A stretch of 64,000 nt of DNA from Virgibacillus_R byunsanensis (GCF_042675965.1 NZ_JBHTKJ010000046.1:1-64000), one strand, 5' to 3'. Shown: positions 1 through 8,767, numbered from the stretch's first letter. Numbers and translations: made by a program. The notes: a model not told the origin generated them from the sequence alone.

Positions 1-19
1 ATACATTTAAAATACCACA

Positions 20-367
20 GTGAAAGACACCATTGTAGGGGTAAAATTATATACTTTCTTATCTTTTGAAAAAGACACAACACTTTCCTTTGATACATGG
101 CATCGAATTGAGTCCAACTACGATTATGGATTCGTCGAAGTCTCCAGCGACGGGGAAAACTGGAATACAGTTACAGAACCCTTTACAGGTAGCAGTGTCG
201 ATTGGAACTCAAAAGAAATACAAATTCCAGCAAGCACAACACATATCCGCTTCCGCTATGACACAGATGCCTACACAAATGGTCGTGGCTGGTATGTGAC
301 AAATGTTGAACTAGAAGGACAACAACTGGATTTGTTCAGTGATGAATGGATCAAACGTGATTATTAA
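20..367 (+). pseudogene. C-terminal fragment resembling immune inhibitor A / secreted peptidase beta-sandwich domain
   Basis: A 115-codon reading frame ends in TAA at 365-367. It is closed upstream by an in-frame TAA at 8-10, so it does not continue past the window edge in this frame. The residues around YDYGFVEVSSDGENW resemble the MAM-like or carbohydrate-binding beta-sandwich repeats at the C-terminus of secreted M6 metalloproteases (immune inhibitor A) and bacillopeptidase-like proteins. There is no signal peptide, no catalytic domain and no good ribosome binding site before the GTG at 20. I infer the tail of a larger secreted protein whose upstream part is frameshifted or lies outside the window. 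A short independent gene is possible but less likely. Confidence 0.45.
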
Positions 368-621
368 AGGCTGTTTTTATAAAGTTTGTTGCTTTTGAGA
401 GAATAGATATAAAATGCGACGTAATTGGCAGGTTGATTTTACGCTGCGGGGTTCTTCAGGTACGTGCTGTGCCCGCAGGACAGGCATAGGTGAGATTCTA
501 AAAATGCGTCAGCATGAAGAAGCTCACCAGCCACCCTAAGGTGAGCGAAGTGTATTTCCAGAGCGGTAAGTTGCGTCGCATTCTTTATCAACTATGCAGT
601 TGAAAAAGCAAAAACAGCCTT
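367..621. repeat. 255-bp element with 12-bp perfect inverted ends
   Basis: The element begins with AAGGCTGTTTTT (367-378) and ends with AAAAACAGCCTT (610-621), a perfect 12-bp inverted pair. Inside lies a GC-richer block (GCGACGTAATTGGCAGG ... ACGCTGCGGG) similar to the block at 59436-59530, of the type of dispersed repeat common in Bacillaceae genomes. It fills almost the whole gap between the upstream fragment and nagZ. No open frame of note is seen in it. Confidence 0.6.
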
Positions 622-650
622 ATTAAAAAACATATATAAGGAGGAGAAAC

Positions 651-2738
651 ATGAAAGCTATTCGCAAAATAAAAACACCATTTATTCTAGCAGCCATTTT
701 AAGCTTAATCATCAGTCCATTTAACTTCTCTAGTAACACGGCTGAGGCAGCGGAGGATGAGAATGTGGATGACCTTATCTTGTTTGATAATATTCCACAA
801 GCTAATACAGAAGTAGAGGATAACCAAGTAAATTTAAATGCACTAAACGTGTATGATGACGGACACTTTAAAACCGTCTCTGAAAATCTTACTTGGGACT
901 CAAACAATGAGAATGTAGCTACTGTTGATGAAAATGGTGTTGTTACCTTTACAGGTCAAAATGGCCGTTCATTTATCAGTGTTACAAACGGAAATTTTAC
1001 AGACCGTATCGCTGTACACAACAAGCCGCATGAAGATCCGGCCACCGTAAAAGAAGATGATGCGCGTTACAACGTTATTGAAAGTGCCATAGATGGGATG
1101 ACGTTAAATGAAAAAATTGGACAAATGCTCATGCCAGATTTCAGAAACTGGGATGGTGAAAATGTCACAGAAATGCTACCTGAAATAGAACAGGTGATCG
1201 ATGATTATCATCTCGGCGGTGTTATATTATTCCGTGAAAATGTGGTTACAACTGAGCAAACTACTAGATTAGTAGCAGCCTATCAAGAGGCAGCTGAAAA
1301 ATATGGACTGCTGATGACGATTGACCAAGAAGGTGGCATTGTCACACGTCTTCAATCAGGAACAGACATGCCAGGAAACATGGCACTTGGAGCTACTCGC
1401 TCTACTGACATTACACATGATGTCGGTGAAGCAATTGGCCAGGAGTTAAACTCACTTGGCATCAATATGAATCTGGCGCCTGTTATGGATGTCAATAACA
1501 ATCCGGACAACCCGGTAATCGGTGTTCGCTCATTTGGAGAATCCCCTGATTTAGTAGCAGATTTAGGGATTGCTTATACACAAGGTCTACAAAGTACTGG
1601 AGTTGCAGCAACTGCAAAACATTTCCCTGGTCACGGGGATACAGCAGTTGACTCCCACCTTGGATTACCAGAAGTACCACATGATAAGGATCGCTTAATG
1701 GATGTGGAGCTCTATCCGTTCCAGCAAGCAATGGACGCTGGAATTGATGCGATCATGACAGCACATGTCACGTTTCCAAAGATAGATGATACAAAAGTTA
1801 TTTCGAAAAAAGATGGCACAGAAATTTCTTTACCAGCAACACTATCCTATAAAGTGCTTACTGGGTTAATGCGTGAAGAAATGGGCTATGATGGTGTCAT
1901 TATCACCGACGCGTTAAACATGAACGCTATTACCGATCATTTTGGATCTGTCGATGCCGTTATCCGTTCTGTTAAAGCAGGTACAGACATCATTTTAATG
2001 CCTGTAGGTTTAGAAGAAGTGGCTGATGGCTTACGTGATGCAGTCGCAACAGGAGAAATAAGTGAAGAGCGCATTGAAGAATCAGTGGAACGAATTTTAA
2101 CATTAAAAATTAATCGCGGGGTAATTAAATCTGAGAATCCACCTTCCGTAGATGAAATGGTAGCTAACGCTGAGGAAGTAGTTGGAGCCCAAGAACATAA
2201 ACAGGTAGAACAAGAAGCTGCTAATCAATCGATTACACTCGTACAAAATAAGGATGCCCTTCCTTTCAAGTTTACGAATGAAGATAAACTTGCAGTCGTT
2301 GGGAACACCTTTATCAGCAGCTTGTACGAATCTGTAAGTTCTTATCACGAAAATACAGACCTTGTAACTGCTTCTGGTCCATTGACTGATGATCAATTGG
2401 CAGAACTAGAGGATGCAAATGCAGTTGTTGTTGGAACGTATACGTACAACGTCAACGGACGATCAGAAAGTAGTCCACAAATGCAGATGGTCAATCAACT
2501 GATTGAAGAATTGGATGTGCCTGTCATTGGTGTTGGGATCCGTAACCCGTACGACATTATGGCATTTCCGGAAATTGATGGATATTTAGCTCAATACGGA
2601 TTTAGAGAAGCAAGCTTTGACGCTACAGCAGCAACACTATTTGGTGAAAATAATCCATCAGGACTTTTACCAGTAACCATTCCAGGTGCAGATGGTGAAA
2701 GTGTATTATTTGATTATGATCATGGTCTATCCTACTAA
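651..2738 (+). CDS. nagZ: Exported beta-N-acetylglucosaminidase NagZ (glycoside hydrolase family 3)
   Basis: This enzyme removes non-reducing GlcNAc from peptidoglycan fragments outside the cell, leaving MurNAc or MurNAc-peptides. The 695-residue protein starts with a signal peptide (K/R-rich start, hydrophobic stretch to about residue 30, AEAAE cleavage region) and lacks a lipobox. A bacterial Ig-like stretch (about 50-120) precedes the GH3 domain. The diagnostic loop KHFPGHGDTAVDSH spans residues 323-336, with the Asp334-His336 acid/base dyad typical of Gram-positive NagZ. The nucleophile is Asp420 in IITDALNM. A second alpha/beta domain (about 520-695) matches the long Bacillus form rather than the short E. 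coli form. The start is fixed by AAGGAGG at 640-646. namZ follows after 27 bp. Confidence 0.93.
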   Translation: MKAIRKIKTPFILAAILSLIISPFNFSSNTAEAAEDENVDDLILFDNIPQANTEVEDNQVNLNALNVYDDGHFKTVSENLTWDSNNENVATVDENGVVTFTGQNGRSFISVTNGNFTDRIAVHNKPHEDPATVKEDDARYNVIESAIDGMTLNEKIGQMLMPDFRNWDGENVTEMLPEIEQVIDDYHLGGVILFRENVVTTEQTTRLVAAYQEAAEKYGLLMTIDQEGGIVTRLQSGTDMPGNMALGATRSTDITHDVGEAIGQELNSLGINMNLAPVMDVNNNPDNPVIGVRSFGESPDLVADLGIAYTQGLQSTGVAATAKHFPGHGDTAVDSHLGLPEVPHDKDRLMDVELYPFQQAMDAGIDAIMTAHVTFPKIDDTKVISKKDGTEISLPATLSYKVLTGLMREEMGYDGVIITDALNMNAITDHFGSVDAVIRSVKAGTDIILMPVGLEEVADGLRDAVATGEISEERIEESVERILTLKINRGVIKSENPPSVDEMVANAEEVVGAQEHKQVEQEAANQSITLVQNKDALPFKFTNEDKLAVVGNTFISSLYESVSSYHENTDLVTASGPLTDDQLAELEDANAVVVGTYTYNVNGRSESSPQMQMVNQLIEELDVPVIGVGIRNPYDIMAFPEIDGYLAQYGFREASFDATAATLFGENNPSGLLPVTIPGADGESVLFDYDHGLSY

Positions 2739-2765
2739 ATATATTTTAAAAGGAGCGTATATATC

Positions 2766-4034
2766 ATGAAAAAACTAATTTTAGCATGTCTAGCACTCGT
2801 TTTTGTGGCTGGTTCACTAACCGTGGCCGCTTTCGCAGATAATAGCAACAATAACGGAAAAGCTAAAGGAAAAGATAAACAATTCCAGTTAGGTGTTGAA
2901 GTTTTACTGGATGAACAAAAAGATTTAATTGAAGGCAAGCGTGTGGGCCTTATCACAAATCCTACTGGTGTGGATAAGGAACTCAACAGTATTGTTGACC
3001 GCCTGCACAATGACCCAGATGTTGATTTAACTTCATTATACGGCCCAGAACATGGTGTCCGTGGTAATGCGCAGGCTGGTGATTACGTAGAATATTATAT
3101 TGATGAAACAACAGGATTGCCTGTCTATAGTTTATATGGACAGACTAGAAAGCCAACACCTGAAATGCTTGAGAATGTAGATGTACTTTTATTTGATATC
3201 CAAGACGTTGGAACACGATTTTACACGTATATTTACACCATGGCATATGCAATGGAAGCAGCACAAGAAAACGATATTGAGTTCATGGTACTTGACCGTC
3301 CAAATCCGTTAAGCGGTGCTAAGGTGGAAGGTCCTGTACTTGATCCTGATTATGCCTCATTTGTAGGCAACTATCCGATTCCGCTTCGACACGGTATGAC
3401 CGTTGGTGAGTTGGCTAAGTTATTTAATAAAGAATTTGATATCGGTGCAGATTTGACTGTAGTTGAAATGAATGGCTGGAAACGCAACATGTACTATGAT
3501 GACACACCTCTAGAATTTGTATTGCCATCACCTAACATGCCAACGTTTGATACAGCAATGGTTTATCCAGGTGCAGCATTAATAGAAGGAACAAACCTTT
3601 CAGAAGGTCGCGGCACAACTAAACCATTTGAATTAATTGGAGCACCATATGTAAACAGTACTGAATTTGCAGCAGCGTTAAACGATCTAAATTTACCAGG
3701 AGTATCATTTAGAGCTGCTTCCTTTACACCGTCCTTTTCAAAACATAGCGCTACATTAAGTAACGGTGTACAGATTCATGTTGATCACAAACAGTCGTTC
3801 CATCCTGTGGAAACTGGACTACACATCGTGAAGACACTTCATGATATGTACCCAGAAGACTTCGCATTCCGTGCTGAAAATAGCGCAGGCGTATCCTTCT
3901 TTGATAACCTAATCGGTAACGGCTGGATACGGGAAGCAATTGAAAATGGCGAATCAGTAGAAAGCATGAAAGAAGAATGGGGAGGCGAACTGGAAGAGTT
4001 TAAAAATGTTCGTGAAAACTATTTAGTATATTAA
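2766..4034 (+). CDS. namZ: Exported exo-beta-N-acetylmuramidase NamZ (DUF1343, GH171)
   Basis: The 422-residue protein has a clear signal peptide (MKKLILACLALVFVAGS ... AFA) followed by the DUF1343 domain. Visible family landmarks are RVGLITNPTG near residue 60, YGPEHGVRG near 95 and LLFDIQDVGTRFYTYI near 140. Bacillus subtilis NamZ (YbbC) of this family releases MurNAc from the non-reducing end of GlcNAc-trimmed glycans, so it acts directly after NagZ. The gene lies 27 bp after nagZ, with AAAGGAG at 2749-2755, and a strong terminator follows. The pair is probably one transcript. Its product MurNAc would feed the convergent import and catabolic genes. Confidence 0.92.
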   Translation: MKKLILACLALVFVAGSLTVAAFADNSNNNGKAKGKDKQFQLGVEVLLDEQKDLIEGKRVGLITNPTGVDKELNSIVDRLHNDPDVDLTSLYGPEHGVRGNAQAGDYVEYYIDETTGLPVYSLYGQTRKPTPEMLENVDVLLFDIQDVGTRFYTYIYTMAYAMEAAQENDIEFMVLDRPNPLSGAKVEGPVLDPDYASFVGNYPIPLRHGMTVGELAKLFNKEFDIGADLTVVEMNGWKRNMYYDDTPLEFVLPSPNMPTFDTAMVYPGAALIEGTNLSEGRGTTKPFELIGAPYVNSTEFAAALNDLNLPGVSFRAASFTPSFSKHSATLSNGVQIHVDHKQSFHPVETGLHIVKTLHDMYPEDFAFRAENSAGVSFFDNLIGNGWIREAIENGESVESMKEEWGGELEEFKNVRENYLVY

Positions 4035-4038
4035 TAGG

Positions 4039-4075
4039 AAAAGCGACAGCCTTGGAATAGTGGCTGTCGCTTTTT
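4039..4075 (+). terminator. Intrinsic terminator of nagZ-namZ
   Basis: The stem AAAAGCGACAGCC (4039-4051) pairs with GGCTGTCGCTTTT (4062-4074) and ends in a T run, directly after the namZ stop. Confidence 0.9.
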
Positions 4076-4080
4076 GAATT

Positions 4081-4113
4081 AAAAACAGGATGCTCCTCAG
4101 CCGGAGCACCCTG
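4081..4113 (-). terminator. Intrinsic terminator of the leftward MurNAc/ABC operon
   Basis: On the minus strand CAGGGTGCTCC pairs with GGAGCATCCTG (4113-4103 and 4096-4086) and is followed by five T. It closes the long leftward gene train about 115 bp beyond its last stop codon and lies back to back with the namZ terminator. Confidence 0.85.
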
Positions 4114-4122
4114 CCCTATTCT

Positions 4123-4227
4123 AAATTGTTGTGAACTTTGGCTTCTTCATACTAATCTTTGGCCAGTTTACCGAAAACTTTGGCCAGTATGTATGAAACT
4201 TCGGCCACTTCTCACAAAACTTTGGCT
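4123..4227 (-). repeat. Five-unit 21-bp array (core GGCCAAAGTTT) after the permease stop codon
   Basis: Read on the minus strand, five units of exactly 21 bp begin with RGCCRAAG and follow immediately after the stop codon of the permease gene. The first 8-11 bases are conserved and the remaining 10-13 vary. The array ends just before the operon terminator. It is not a CRISPR, because units are too short and spacing has no separate spacer. I do not recognise the family. Confidence 0.7.
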
Positions 4228-4228
4228 T

Positions 4229-5071
4229 TTAACCCTTTATAGCACCTTCTGTCATACCTTTTGAAATTCTTTGCTGGAAAATAGCATACAGAATAATAAC
4301 AGGCACGATCGCAATTACTAGACTGGCAAACAGCGTTCCCCAGGCATTGGTATATTGTGCTTCACTACTAATGAAATCAATTGCCAAGGCTAAGGTGTAG
4401 TTCCCTTCGCTTTGTAAAAAGATTAATGCCATAAAGTACTCATTCCAAAACTGAATCGCATTCATAATCGTTACAGTAATGATACCCGACATGCTTAATG
4501 GAGTGATGATTTTTAGTAACACTCCGTATGGGGACATGCCGTCCATTGCTGCCGATTCCTCGAGTGACTTTGGAATGGTGCTCATAAAACTGGTTAACAC
4601 AAATATCGTAAACGGCAACTGACTGATTGCATATACGATTGCCAAACCAAAGATATTATCTAGGAGTCCAAAATCCATTAATAGGAAGAATAATGGAATC
4701 CATCCTAACACCATTGGGATCATCATAGCAGATACATACAATGTGAATAGAAAGTTACTGCCGCGGAACTTTAATCGCTCAATTGCATAAGCAGTTGGGA
4801 TGGCTAGTGCCAACGTTAGAAACGCTCCTACTACTGTAACAATTAAACTATTAAAAACGCTTGTATCAATATTATAATTCGACCATGCACTGACGAAATT
4901 TTGAAAGCTGAATGATTCTGGAATACCCCAGGGATTAGCATATATCTCGGCATTCGATTTAAACGAACCTAGGAACATCCAAAAGATCGGATATAACACT
5001 GCGATTGACCATAAGACTAATGGAATTCGTATTCCAGTTCGTCCTAATATCTCACCTACACTACGTTTCAC
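4229..5071 (-). CDS. Sugar ABC transporter permease (MalG/AraQ type)
   Basis: The 280-residue protein is an inner-membrane permease of the carbohydrate uptake type-1 family. About six hydrophobic helices are visible. The EAA loop that contacts the ATPase reads EESAAMDGMSPYGVLLKIITP (about residues 167-187). It is the last gene of the leftward train, 24 bp after its partner permease. No ATPase gene is nearby, so it probably uses a shared MsmX-type ATPase encoded elsewhere. From its place next to murQ I infer import of MurNAc, GlcNAc or a GlcNAc/MurNAc oligosaccharide; the substrate is not readable from sequence. Confidence 0.85.
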   Translation of the reverse strand: MKRSVGEILGRTGIRIPLVLWSIAVLYPIFWMFLGSFKSNAEIYANPWGIPESFSFQNFVSAWSNYNIDTSVFNSLIVTVVGAFLTLALAIPTAYAIERLKFRGSNFLFTLYVSAMMIPMVLGWIPLFFLLMDFGLLDNIFGLAIVYAISQLPFTIFVLTSFMSTIPKSLEESAAMDGMSPYGVLLKIITPLSMSGIITVTIMNAIQFWNEYFMALIFLQSEGNYTLALAIDFISSEAQYTNAWGTLFASLVIAIVPVIILYAIFQQRISKGMTEGAIKG

Positions 5072-5095
5072 GTTATTTCCCTCCTCCTGTTTTCA

Positions 5096-5989
5096 TTAAT
5101 ACTCAACCTTGTCTCTTCGCATAAATAACTGTAAGATCAACACGGTTATTAATGAAAGAATTAAAATCATTACACCAATTGTGGCTCCATAACCAAAGTT
5201 GTATTGTACAAATGCTTGCTGATAGAGATAGGACCCCATAACATGTGTGGCGTTATTTGGTCCTCCCCCTGTCATGACTTGAACAATGATAAAGGAACCA
5301 TTTAATGTAGTGATAACAATATAAAGGACGGAAATTTTTATTTGCGGCCACACAAGCGGTAATGTCACCTTCCAAAATTGCTGCCACTCATTTGCGCCAT
5401 CAATTTCGGCTGCTTCATAATAGCTTTTTGAGACATTTGCAATACCACCCATTAACATAAGCATGAATAAACCAATACCAGCCCAGATAGATGGTAAAAC
5501 AAGACTAGGTAGTGCCCAGGTTTCATCACCTAACCATGGTCTAGTCAAGCTCTCCAAACCAATAAATTCAAGCCCTGAGTTAACTAGCCCTAGGCTCGGA
5601 TTGTAGATAAACGTCCACAAAATCCCGATAACCACAACGGACATAATATTTGGGAAGAAAAATACAATGCGGTAAAATGGAGCCTCTTTAATCTTTAATT
5701 GTGTCAAAGCAACAGCAAAAAACATGGCTAGAATCATAATACCAATAACCTTTGTTGCAACAAGGAAGTAATCATGGACAATGGTATCGGGGATGATGGA
5801 ATCATTAATCAATTTTATGTAGTTGCTTAGTCCAACAAACTCTTTATTCTGTGACGACCCGGACCAATCAAAAAAGGAATAGTACAAACCACTAAACAAT
5901 GGATAAAGGGTAAAAATGGCAAACATAATAAAGGTCGGAACCAAACAAAAAGCTAGAAATATATATTTTTGTTTTTTAGACTGTACCAT
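5096..5989 (-). CDS. Sugar ABC transporter permease (MalF/UgpA type)
   Basis: This is the first permease of the importer, about 297 residues from the start chosen here, with six membrane segments and an EAA loop (YYEAAEIDGANEWQQFWKVTLP). An ATG 75 bp further upstream (6064) keeps the frame open, but it has no ribosome binding site. The ATG at 5989 has AGAAAGAGTG seven bases upstream, the same layout as the oppC start at 14671. The solute-binding protein gene lies upstream and the second permease downstream, forming the usual binding protein-MalF-MalG set. Confidence 0.85.
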   Translation of the reverse strand: MVQSKKQKYIFLAFCLVPTFIMFAIFTLYPLFSGLYYSFFDWSGSSQNKEFVGLSNYIKLINDSIIPDTIVHDYFLVATKVIGIMILAMFFAVALTQLKIKEAPFYRIVFFFPNIMSVVVIGILWTFIYNPSLGLVNSGLEFIGLESLTRPWLGDETWALPSLVLPSIWAGIGLFMLMLMGGIANVSKSYYEAAEIDGANEWQQFWKVTLPLVWPQIKISVLYIVITTLNGSFIIVQVMTGGGPNNATHVMGSYLYQQAFVQYNFGYGATIGVMILILSLITVLILQLFMRRDKVEY

Positions 5990-6083
5990 CCAATCACTCT
6001 TTCTATACTTGTGAAATAAATAGTATGGAACATAAAGGCGGCGTAAATTGCCTTTACATTCCATACCGACTTACATGACTTAC

Positions 6084-7469
6084 TTATTCTCCGCGATATT
6101 CAGCTGCTGCTGCTTCCGCTTCTTCCACAAATTCCTCTGCTGTAATATTACCAAGCATTAAGGATATTAGTGAGTTACTGATAGGTGTTTCCAAATCAGA
6201 ACTCATTGGATGTGGTTTTTCATAAATTTGAACTTGTTCTGGATCATTGATCATTGCGTTTGCATCGATTAAATAACCAGGAACGTTTTCATTTTCAGTT
6301 AGATCCACACCAGTGATATTCATAATTGCTCCAGTATGCTCAGAGAATGACATTGCATATTCTCTTGTGAAAGCAAACTCTACAAATGCTTTTGCTGCTT
6401 CAGGATTCTCAGCCTGTTCAGCAATTGCTAATGGACGTAAATCTGGAACAACCGCATATGGCTCTCCTTCACCTTGCATAGGAGATGGAATAAACCCAAA
6501 TTCGAAGTCTTCAGGAGTATCATTTGCCATTTCATTTGGTAACCAGAACCCTACTGGAATAAATGCATTGTTACCAAGTAGGAAATTCATTTGTGATTGG
6601 GTATGGTTTAATGCACCAACACCAGAATCAATCATACCTTCTGTCTGCATTCTTTCTACACGTTGCATAATTTCAAGTACTACATCACTAGTCCATGCAC
6701 CTTCTTGACCAGTAATCAAATCAGCAAGTAACTCATCGCCACCAGCTGCACCAAATGCGGGGTAAAGCATTCCACGTAGGAAGTAATATGGGTGTTGACC
6801 AGTTGTTACAAACGGATCAATTCCTTCTCCATCTTTAATTTCCTGCATAGAGCTCATAAAGCTTTCAAAATCAGTCGGAACGTCATAGCTGCCGTTTTCC
6901 CCTACTAGATTTTTGTTATACCAAGTTCCCCATGTATCAAAAACAAGTGGTAGTGAGTAAATTTCGCCATCAAACTTACCTGGTTCAACGATGAAGCTAT
7001 CTACTAATTTATCACCATTTTCCAGTTCAACACCTTCAACCCATTCTGATAGATTCATTAACTGTCCATCTTCTACCATTTGAGTTTCACTTGATCCAGC
7101 ACCATCAATGTATACAACATCAGGTGGATCCTCAGATACCCAACGCGTACGCATTTCATCATTAATGTTCGGACCAGCATGTTCAATAATATTTACATCT
7201 GGATATTCTGCTTGAAAATCAGCAATAACTTCTTTCCACCAAGAATCACCATAACCACCTACGAAGTATTGAATTTCAAGATCTCCTGAAATTCCTCCAT
7301 CTCCTTCACTACTTCCATCATCATCTGATGATGTATCCTCGGTACCACTGTCATCATCTGTTGCACCATCATCTGAATCAGCATCATCTGATGAACAAGC
7401 TACGACTAATGCAAGCATTAAAATCGCTACCATAAGAAAGAATAAACGACCTTTAAGTAAATTTTTCAA
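6084..7469 (-). CDS. Sugar-binding lipoprotein of the MurQ-linked ABC importer (solute-binding family 1)
   Basis: The 461-residue protein has a lipoprotein signal (hydrophobic helix ending LVVAC) and then about 35 residues made almost only of Asp, Ser, Gly, Glu and Thr, a flexible acidic tether typical of halophilic Bacillaceae. The rest matches family-1 extracellular solute-binding proteins (DVVYIDGAG, FVEFAFTREYAMSFSEHTGA). Translation probably starts at TTG 7469, preceded by GGGGGC. It sits 157 bp after murQ and just before two permease genes, so it should capture an amino sugar for the MurQ pathway. Ligand identity is inference. Confidence 0.85.
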   Translation of the reverse strand: MKNLLKGRLFFLMVAILMLALVVACSSDDADSDDGATDDDSGTEDTSSDDDGSSEGDGGISGDLEIQYFVGGYGDSWWKEVIADFQAEYPDVNIIEHAGPNINDEMRTRWVSEDPPDVVYIDGAGSSETQMVEDGQLMNLSEWVEGVELENGDKLVDSFIVEPGKFDGEIYSLPLVFDTWGTWYNKNLVGENGSYDVPTDFESFMSSMQEIKDGEGIDPFVTTGQHPYYFLRGMLYPAFGAAGGDELLADLITGQEGAWTSDVVLEIMQRVERMQTEGMIDSGVGALNHTQSQMNFLLGNNAFIPVGFWLPNEMANDTPEDFEFGFIPSPMQGEGEPYAVVPDLRPLAIAEQAENPEAAKAFVEFAFTREYAMSFSEHTGAIMNITGVDLTENENVPGYLIDANAMINDPEQVQIYEKPHPMSSDLETPISNSLISLMLGNITAEEFVEEAEAAAAEYRGE

Positions 7470-7513
7470 CCTATTTGCCCCCTTTTTGTTTTTTAATTAA
7501 TATATATGAAACG

Positions 7514-7548
7514 CATTAATAGTTCATGTAACCTATTAACTATTAATG
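7514..7548. promoter_or_regulatory. 11-bp inverted repeat between murQ and the binding-protein gene
   Basis: CATTAATAGTT (7514-7524) and AACTATTAATG (7538-7548) form a perfect 11-bp inverted repeat with a 13-base loop. It lies about 45 bp upstream of the binding-protein start. No T run follows, so it could be an operator or an mRNA-processing hairpin; I cannot decide which. Confidence 0.4.
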
Positions 7549-7626
7549 GGGTTTCTGAAAATATGATTACCTTTAGAAAACCTGGCTTATCGCAGAAAGC
7601 CTAAGTTGCACCTAGATAAGAATGTT

Positions 7627-8544
7627 TTATATTTTCCTATCCACTACATAATCAATTGCTTCTCGCACATAACCTTTACTTTCGGCGATAGCATGTTTGG
7701 CTTCTTCTAATGTAGCTCCGGCTTCAATCATAACAATGGCCGGTTTTACTTCATTTCCAGTTATATGAAGCACTCGTTCTGCTTCCTCATACGCTGCATT
7801 TGTGATCTCCATAATAGTTCGCTTTGCACGTTCCATTAATTTATAATTGCTTGCATGTACATCGACCATAAGATTTTCATGTACTTTGCCTAATTTGATC
7901 ATCGTTGTCGTGCTGATCATATTAAGAATCATTTTATGTGATGTAGCTGCTTTCATACGGGTTGATCCTGTTAACACTTCCGGACCGACTATTACCTCTA
8001 TCTCACAGTCTGCAAAACTGCTAATCAATGAATTTTCGTTACAAGATAATGACACGGTATACGCTCCCATTTCTCGAGCATATTTTAGTGCACCAATCGG
8101 ATAAGGTGTTCTGCCACTTGCTGTTATTCCGATTACGACATCGTCTTTTGTGAAGTTTCTAGCTTTTAAATCTACTTCACCTTGTGCCTCATCATCCTCA
8201 GATCCTTCTGCAGCATTAAAGAATGCACCATTTCCACCCGCCATTACGGTTTGCACCATATCTGGTGGTGTCATAAATGTTGGTGGACATTCAGAAGCAT
8301 CTATTACGCCTAGTCGACCGCTTGTTCCAGCTCCAACGTAAAAGAGTCGGCCACCCTTCGCCAAGGCTTTGTAAATATGCTCTATCGCAGTATCCACTTG
8401 AGGCAACACTGCCTCCACTGCTTTTGCTACTTTTTGATCCTCGTCATTAATCGTTTTTAAAATTTCTATCGTTGACATTTGATCCATATTCATACTATTT
8501 TCGTTTCTCTGCTCTGTAACTAAATTCGATAATTCCATTAGCAT
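7627..8544 (-). CDS. murQ: N-acetylmuramic acid 6-phosphate etherase MurQ
   Basis: MurQ cleaves the D-lactyl ether of MurNAc-6-phosphate to give GlcNAc-6-phosphate and lactate in the cytoplasm. The 305-residue length matches the family (about 300). The SIS domain carries the signature GAGTSGRLGVIDASECPPTF (about residues 72-91) and the motif GITASGRTPY near 140. The C-terminal helical region (EEAERVLHITGNEVKPAIVM) is also typical. The start at 8544 has AGGAG six bases upstream. It is preceded by its own promoter and cre site and followed by the ABC importer genes. Confidence 0.95.
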   Translation of the reverse strand: MLMELSNLVTEQRNENSMNMDQMSTIEILKTINDEDQKVAKAVEAVLPQVDTAIEHIYKALAKGGRLFYVGAGTSGRLGVIDASECPPTFMTPPDMVQTVMAGGNGAFFNAAEGSEDDEAQGEVDLKARNFTKDDVVIGITASGRTPYPIGALKYAREMGAYTVSLSCNENSLISSFADCEIEVIVGPEVLTGSTRMKAATSHKMILNMISTTTMIKLGKVHENLMVDVHASNYKLMERAKRTIMEITNAAYEEAERVLHITGNEVKPAIVMIEAGATLEEAKHAIAESKGYVREAIDYVVDRKI

Positions 8545-8643
8545 GTTAATCTCCTAACCTTACAATGTCGTATTTCTTTTTAACAGATTCGATAGATTAG
8601 TAGTAATCGCTAATGAAAGCGACATATCAACCTCATTTGTATG

Positions 8644-8657
8644 TAAAAGCGCTTTCA
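8644..8657 (-). promoter_or_regulatory. cre site (CcpA operator) at the murQ promoter
   Basis: On the minus strand TGAAAGCGCTTTTA matches the cre consensus TGWAANCGNTNWCA at all but one position and is nearly palindromic. It lies 13-26 bp downstream of the -10 box at 8671-8676, so bound CcpA would block initiation or elongation. This predicts glucose repression of MurNAc use. Confidence 0.75.
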
Positions 8658-8670
8658 TGTAGTTAGCTTC

Positions 8671-8699
8671 ATTATAGTCATACTGAACTATTTTGTCAA
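8671..8699 (-). promoter_or_regulatory. Sigma-A promoter of murQ and the sugar importer
   Basis: On the minus strand TTGACA (8699-8694), a 17-base spacer and TATAAT (8676-8671) form a perfect consensus promoter, about 125 bp upstream of murQ. Immediately downstream lies AAGCTAACTACAT (8669-8657), which resembles the sequence at the same position of the promoter at 19275-19303 and is a candidate RpiR/MurR operator. Confidence 0.85.
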
Positions 8700-8767
8700 T
8701 GAATCGTTAAAAAGTAGTAATAAAATTTCAATTTGTACAAACCTAGCCGATTATGAATCGCTATCGA

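Noticed and set aside
1492..1731. Many overlapping opposite-strand frames inside nagZ, oppB, topB, nhaC and other genes
   Set aside because: They lack ribosome sites and family resemblance, and they lie inside well-supported genes; they are chance frames.
4123..4227. CRISPR-like appearance of the 21-bp array
   Set aside because: Conserved part is only about 8-11 bp, with no constant repeat of 23-40 bp, no unique spacers of similar length and no cas genes in the window.
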